Made by a program: the position numbers and the translations under genes. 54,542 bases of DNA from Lentisphaeria bacterium (GTDB lineage Bacteria; Verrucomicrobiota; Lentisphaeria; Oligosphaerales; Oligosphaeraceae): contig JAKSPB010000022.1 of NCBI GenBank assembly GCA_024405215.1, positions 1-54,542 on the forward strand, written 5' to 3'. Below are positions 50,878 to 54,542 of this stretch, one piece after another; within the stretch, counting starts at the first letter, position 1; every line of letters begins with the position of its first letter. The notes beneath the pieces are model-generated. The model had not been told where the DNA came from and ran no database searches. It saw only the letters and a list, made by a program, of their open reading frames with translations.

Positions 50878-51597
50878 ATGAAGAAATCCTTCACATTGAT
50901 TGAATTGCTGGTCGTGATCGCGATCATCGCGATCTTGGCCGGTATGCTTCTTCCCGCCTTGAGCGCCGCGCGCGCAAAGGCCTGGACCGTTTCCTGTGTC
51001 AGCAACTACAAGCAGATTGGCCTGGCCGTCTTCCTGTATGCGGATGACAACAAGCAATACTATCCCTGGAGCCCGATCGGCACAAAAAAGTTTACGGACT
51101 CTGGTTATTGGGATGGTGTGGACTTTGGACGACTCCCTGCCGTGCTGCTGACCAAATATGTCGATGCCAAACTTTTTGTCTGCTCGGCGGAATCCAATCC
51201 GAGAAACTACCTGCCCTATTCCCTCACGCTTGATTTGGCTTCCTCGGATCTTTCCAATGACAAAGAAGGATGCAGCGTGGTCTTTAATGAAAAATCTGCC
51301 GGCACGATTCCCACGAAGATTTCGGCCATCAAGGCTCCGACAAAATTCTTCATGGCAACGGAAGGCAAATACCCAGGCCAGAGCAATTTGGTGCATTTGT
51401 CACTCATTACTCCTCATGCAACCTACGACGGGGCTCCGCATGACAAGATGCGCCGTGATTGGGACCATGGCAATGGAAAGGCCAACTTTCTGCTGGGTGA
51501 CGGCCACGTTGAAACAACCGATACCCACAAGAACCTTTCTGACGTCTACGTCCAGTATTTCAAGGACAGCGAACCTACTCACCAGGATGCAAATTAG
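50878..51597 (+). CDS. Prepilin-type (type II secretion-like) pseudopilin
   Basis: A 239-aa protein with a class III prepilin leader: [19 protein letters not shown], cleaved after Lys-Lys-Ser (before Phe), followed by the hydrophobic helix. The soluble domain has the PVC-typical layout with [19 protein letters not shown] and the late H-x-x-G-x-x-N-F-L-x-x-D-G-H-V motif ([16 protein letters not shown]). Dozens of such genes per genome are typical of Lentisphaerota and Planctomycetota. Function is unknown; they may assemble into secretion or surface fibres. AAGGA precedes the ATG at a usable distance. The promoter and terminator make it a monocistronic unit. Confidence 0.92.
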   Translation: MKKSFTLIELLVVIAIIAILAGMLLPALSAARAKAWTVSCVSNYKQIGLAVFLYADDNKQYYPWSPIGTKKFTDSGYWDGVDFGRLPAVLLTKYVDAKLFVCSAESNPRNYLPYSLTLDLASSDLSNDKEGCSVVFNEKSAGTIPTKISAIKAPTKFFMATEGKYPGQSNLVHLSLITPHATYDGAPHDKMRRDWDHGNGKANFLLGDGHVETTDTHKNLSDVYVQYFKDSEPTHQDAN

Positions 51598-51671
51598 TTT
51601 TTGCGCTTAGGTTCGTATTCCATCGACGCTTCATGTCGTTGCGACGGACATGGGGAGTGATACTAAACAAG

Positions 51672-51711
51672 GGCATTTGCAGTGTCGAAGACAGGGCAAA
51701 TGCCTTTTTTT
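51672..51711 (+). terminator. Intrinsic terminator after the pseudopilin
   Basis: GGCATTTGC (51672-51680) pairs perfectly with GCAAATGCC (51695-51703) and is followed by a run of eight T. Confidence 0.92.
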
Positions 51712-51767
51712 AGCGAGCTATATACCTAAGTTGCCGTTATTGATTGGCGATACGGACTTGTCCCGGG

Positions 51768-51787
51768 CCCGAGGCGCAAGCCTCGGG
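51768..51787 (+). repeat. REP-like GCAA-loop hairpin upstream of the GH2 gene
   Basis: CCCGAGGC-GCAA-GCCTCGGG is a perfect 8-bp stem closed by a GNRA loop. It has the same stem length and core GGCGCAAGCC as hairpin 2 at 33511-33530 in the RAYT gene. It lies 80 bp before the GH2 start and could be a REP singlet or a leader element. No other structure is seen between 51712 and 51867. Confidence 0.55.
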
Positions 51788-51867
51788 AAAACGCAGCGTC
51801 AGAACACGCAAGCGACATAAGTATGTAATTCCTTTTTTTAGCCTAACCAATGCAGGAAAGAGCAACC

Positions 51868-53682
51868 ATGAACATTCCACGTGGCGAATATCCTCGTCCG
51901 CAGTTTGTGCGTGATGCGTGGCAGAATCTCAATGGTGAATGGAGCTTCGAGTTCGACTTCGGGCTCAGTGCACTGGAGCGCGGGCGCCAGAACGCGACGG
52001 GGTTCGACAGGAAGATCCTCGTCCCCTTCTGTCCAGAAAGCGATCTTTCCGGCGTAGGGTACAAAGATTTCTTTGAAGGCATCTGCTACCATCGCATGCT
52101 GGATATTCCTGCGCAATGGGGCGGGAAACGCATCATCCTCCATTTCGGCGGCGTGGATTACGAGTGCCACTGCTTCATTGATGGCAGGGAGGCAGGCGTC
52201 CACTATGGCGGAAGCGTCTCTTTCAGTTTTGACGTGACCGCCTTCGTCCAGGCTGGCAAGAGACACAACCTGGTGCTGGTCGTACGGGACTTCCTTCGCA
52301 AGGGCGTGCAGCCCTCGGGCAAGCAGTCCTACGAGTTCAAGTCCAATGGCTGTAGCTACACCCGCACCACGGGCATCTGGTCCACCGTCTGGATGGAGGC
52401 ATTGGATATGCTTGGCCTCCGGGGTTGCCGTATCACGCCCGATCTGGATGACGGCGCGTTCCACTTTGAACCCGCATTCTACGCCGAGTGCCGGGGGCGC
52501 CGCATGCGCATCCGCGTCCTGGCGGACGGCACAGAAGTCGGCAGCGCCGAAGTCGCAGGCAACACCGGCGTTCGCGCCACTGTCAAGCTCAGCCGGATAC
52601 GCCCATGGTTCCCCAAGACGCCCTTTCTCTACGACATTGAGTACACCGTCATCGAAGCCTCCGGGAAGGTGGTCGACACGGTCGCCGCCTATGCAGGATT
52701 GCGGAAGATACACATCGAGGGCGATCGCGTCTTCCTCAATAACAAACCCATCTTCCTGCGCTTTGTGCTGGACCAGGGCTTTTATCGCAAGGGTGTGTGG
52801 ACTGCTCCCACCGACGAAGATCTCAAGCAGGACATCCTGCTCTCCCAGGCCGCGGGTTTCAACGGGGCGCGGCTTCACCAGAAGGTCTTCGAGGAGCGTT
52901 TCCACTATTGGGCCGACAAGCTGGGCTATCTGACCTGGGGCGAAACGCCCTCCTGGGGCATCATGGCCCTTGACCATGGATGCAACGACTATCCCGCCTC
53001 CATTGTCTACGAGAGCATGCTCAATCTCCTGCATGAGTGGCGCGAGATTGTCGAGCGGGACTACAACCATCCTTCCATCATCGCCTGGACGCCAACCAAC
53101 GAGACGCACGTAGGCCGCAACAATCTGGAGCTCTTCAAACGCTGCATCACCGAAATCTACGATGCGACCAAACAGTTGGATCCCACCCGTCCCTGCAACG
53201 AGTGCAGCGGATATGTCCATGTGAAGACGGACTTCTGGACCGTGCATATCTACCGCAAGAATGTGCAGGAACTCAAAGCCGCCTTGGAACCCGCCGACGG
53301 TTCGCCTGTCTGCACCACATTCCCCGTCGACAATTCCAATGACTTCGAGATGGCCGCCTACAAGGGGCAGCCGTATATCAATGACGAGTTCGGCGGATTC
53401 CTCTTCCTGCCGCCCAAACTGACCGGCAAGTTTGCCGACAACACCTGGGGATACTATGGCGTGGAGATCAAGACCGAGGAGCAGTTCCACGACATCATCG
53501 CCGAACAGGTCAAATACATGGTTGATCTGAAGAAATGCTCCGGATTCTGCTACACGCAGCTTACCGATGTGGAGCAGGAGCAGAACGGTGTCCTTACTTT
53601 CGACCGGCTGCCAAAAATTCCGCTTGATAGGCTCAAAGACGCCTTCGGCTATCTTGGCGACCGTCAGGATGAAGACCTCTGA
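51868..53682 (+). CDS. GH2-family glycoside hydrolase
   Basis: A 604-aa enzyme of the beta-galactosidase/beta-glucuronidase family. Sugar-binding domain (about 1-170, with LNGEWSFEFDFG and VDYECHCFIDG), an immunoglobulin-like domain (about 175-280) and a TIM barrel (about 285-600). The acid/base Glu is in WTPTNETHV and the nucleophile Glu probably in YINDEFGG. GVQPSGKQSYE and similar loops fit exo-acting GH2 enzymes. It lacks a signal peptide, so it is cytoplasmic. ATG 51868 is chosen because AGGAAAG lies 7 nt upstream; ATG 51850 lacks one. Substrate cannot be told; beta-galactoside or beta-mannoside are both possible. Confidence 0.85.
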   Translation: MNIPRGEYPRPQFVRDAWQNLNGEWSFEFDFGLSALERGRQNATGFDRKILVPFCPESDLSGVGYKDFFEGICYHRMLDIPAQWGGKRIILHFGGVDYECHCFIDGREAGVHYGGSVSFSFDVTAFVQAGKRHNLVLVVRDFLRKGVQPSGKQSYEFKSNGCSYTRTTGIWSTVWMEALDMLGLRGCRITPDLDDGAFHFEPAFYAECRGRRMRIRVLADGTEVGSAEVAGNTGVRATVKLSRIRPWFPKTPFLYDIEYTVIEASGKVVDTVAAYAGLRKIHIEGDRVFLNNKPIFLRFVLDQGFYRKGVWTAPTDEDLKQDILLSQAAGFNGARLHQKVFEERFHYWADKLGYLTWGETPSWGIMALDHGCNDYPASIVYESMLNLLHEWREIVERDYNHPSIIAWTPTNETHVGRNNLELFKRCITEIYDATKQLDPTRPCNECSGYVHVKTDFWTVHIYRKNVQELKAALEPADGSPVCTTFPVDNSNDFEMAAYKGQPYINDEFGGFLFLPPKLTGKFADNTWGYYGVEIKTEEQFHDIIAEQVKYMVDLKKCSGFCYTQLTDVEQEQNGVLTFDRLPKIPLDRLKDAFGYLGDRQDEDL

Positions 53683-54112
53683 CGGCACGGGACTGCAAGG
53701 CAGGGGCTGTTGCAAAACTTCATTCAGAGGATGCGGCAGCCCCCTTTTGCATTTATGCCCAAGACTTATGAGTCTTTTGCAAAAGTCCATTTGAAGGCAC
53801 TTTTCAGGAAGTCCTGAGGCGGTTTGCTTCAAGTGCGCCAATGCTTGCCCGCTACGACGCGAAGTACTTGGAGAAAATGTCCAGAAAGAGCGAATAGGGA
53901 CCAAGGCGACTTTTGCAAAAGGCTCTTATATTTATGGTCATGTTCAGGAGCCTGGCATGTTCGGTTTCACAACCTGGCAAAGATATTCTCTTCTTTGCTC
54001 AGGCATTCCGTCTGATGAGGAGCGGAAACGACAAGACTTTCTTCATGTTCTGAAGTTTCCCTGACAGAAATACTGCTATTTCACCAAAACGTTCTATCCT
54101 TCGCCGCCATTT

Positions 54113-54331
54113 CTATCCTCCTGAATCTTTGCGAAGGGTGACGGCTGTGAAGGTTTCAACTTTATTTGCGGCAGTCATGCTTGCGTTTTTGCGGCGGATT
54201 GTGTTACTGCGCATTTTTCGCGGCCTGTCACGCCCTTGCGGCGTAAATTCCATATCAGGATATTCATCACCGTGGCGTTTGCAAATCGGCCAGGTTTCCC
54301 GGTGGTAGGTTTGGCCAGATATGACACACAC
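54113..54331 (-). CDS. Doubtful small open reading frame
   Basis: A 72-aa frame (starts MCVISGQTYHRETWPICK, ends in LRKDSGG). It is rich in Arg, Lys and Cys/His near the start, as in small zinc-ribbon proteins, but no family is recognised and codon use is not clearly coding. AGGAGG lies just past its end, before a nine-codon frame. Listed only because the region has no better candidate. Confidence 0.2.
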   Translation of the reverse strand: MCVISGQTYHRETWPICKRHGDEYPDMEFTPQGRDRPRKMRSNTIRRKNASMTAANKVETFTAVTLRKDSGG

Positions 54332-54450
54332 TTTGCATAGCTTTGACTCGTATCAAGATTGAAATAAAAGACATGCAACTTAAATTAGGAGCAAAGACAA
54401 TCAGATTTCTTGGGAAAGACCTGTCTTGGCGCGGGCAACTCCCTATATGC

Positions 54451-54497
54451 TTTTTTTTTTTTTTTTTCTACCATTTTAATCTTTTTTTTTTTTTTTT
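54451..54497. repeat. Two T homopolymers of 17 and 16 nt
   Basis: T17 at 54451-54467 and T16 at 54482-54497, split by a 14-nt spacer. Such tracts are rare in this GC-rich genome. They may be phase-variable, or a sequencing or assembly artefact near a contig end. Confidence 0.9.
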
Positions 54498-54542
54498 CTC
54501 CAATAAACTGCAGCTCGCACGACATTTACTTCAACCGTAGCA

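Larger units (their letters stand above)
53683..54542. other. 860-bp stretch with no convincing gene
   Basis: Reading frames here are short and mutually contradictory. At 53703-53927 an imperfect pair of end-like sequences (GGGGCTGTTGCAAAACTT and ACTTTTGCAAAAGGCTC) looks like decayed insertion-sequence termini. TTTTGCAAAA recurs at 53775-53784 and 53911-53920. Two T tracts close the window. A possible 72-aa peptide is listed separately. Confidence 0.5.

Noticed and set aside
51838-53904. 688-aa open frame antisense to the GH2 gene
   Set aside because: The same shadow effect; the GH2 frame has catalytic motifs and a ribosome binding site.
54343-54540. 65-aa frame crossing the T tracts
   Set aside because: Its Phe runs are just translated homopolymers.

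Overview
The window is bacterial, GC-rich and gene-dense, from a Gram-negative organism: it carries BamA, two LptF/LptG permeases, LpxH, a signal peptidase, an AsmA-type protein and LPS-kinase-like proteins. A pseudopilin with a stereotyped prepilin N-terminus followed by a short pilin-like domain, many glycoside hydrolases, L-fucose isomerase and a right-handed beta-helix protein point to the PVC superphylum, most likely a gut-associated Lentisphaerota (Victivallales-like) bacterium. This placement is inference from gene content, not phylogeny.

Layout. (1) 1-3.8 kb is the right end of an integrated element: two small unknown genes, an unknown 344-aa gene and a tyrosine integrase that abuts the 3' end of a tRNA-Leu(CAA) gene. 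The far end of the element lies outside the window. (2) 4-16.7 kb is a minus-strand envelope block, read from bamA through lptF, a tandem DUF3857/transglutaminase-like protein, a cytidylate-kinase-like protein with a BON domain and an enoyl-ACP reductase to a giant AsmA-like protein. A 162-bp palindromic element interrupts it just at the lptF stop codon. (3) 16.8-20.2 kb is a translation block, rplY, then pth-rpsF-ssb-rpsR-rplI. (4) 20.2-26.1 kb is a second minus-strand housekeeping operon, lepA-lepB-RDD protein-lptG-uppP. (5) 26.2-39.6 kb is a carbohydrate region: PhnP-like MBL hydrolase, GH95-like enzyme, EamA transporter, GH20 enzyme, a RAYT-type transposase, a DUF4380-like protein with a striking Cys/Asp/His tail, LpxH, L-fucose isomerase and a beta-helix protein. 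(6) 39.7-45 kb holds dnaG, a TPR lipoprotein, recN and a sugar isomerase/epimerase gene broken by two UAG codons. (7) 45.3-50.6 kb is a cell-surface polymer region: a TagF-like and a TagD-like gene facing a four-gene operon of two LPS-kinase-like proteins, a WaaG-like glycosyltransferase and PyrK. (8) 50.8-53.7 kb carries a pseudopilin and a GH2 enzyme; the last 0.85 kb has no convincing gene and ends with two long T tracts.

How it fits together. Much of the window builds the outer envelope: protein insertion by BamA, LPS transport by LptF/G, lipid A synthesis by LpxH, carrier recycling by UppP and surface sugar/phosphate decoration. The hydrolases and FucI suggest use of fucosylated or amino-sugar-rich host glycans. 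The most unusual items are the RAYT gene with an inverted pair of REP-like hairpins in its own inter-domain linker, the metal-ligand-rich tail, the doubly UAG-interrupted isomerase gene and the concentric palindrome after lptF.
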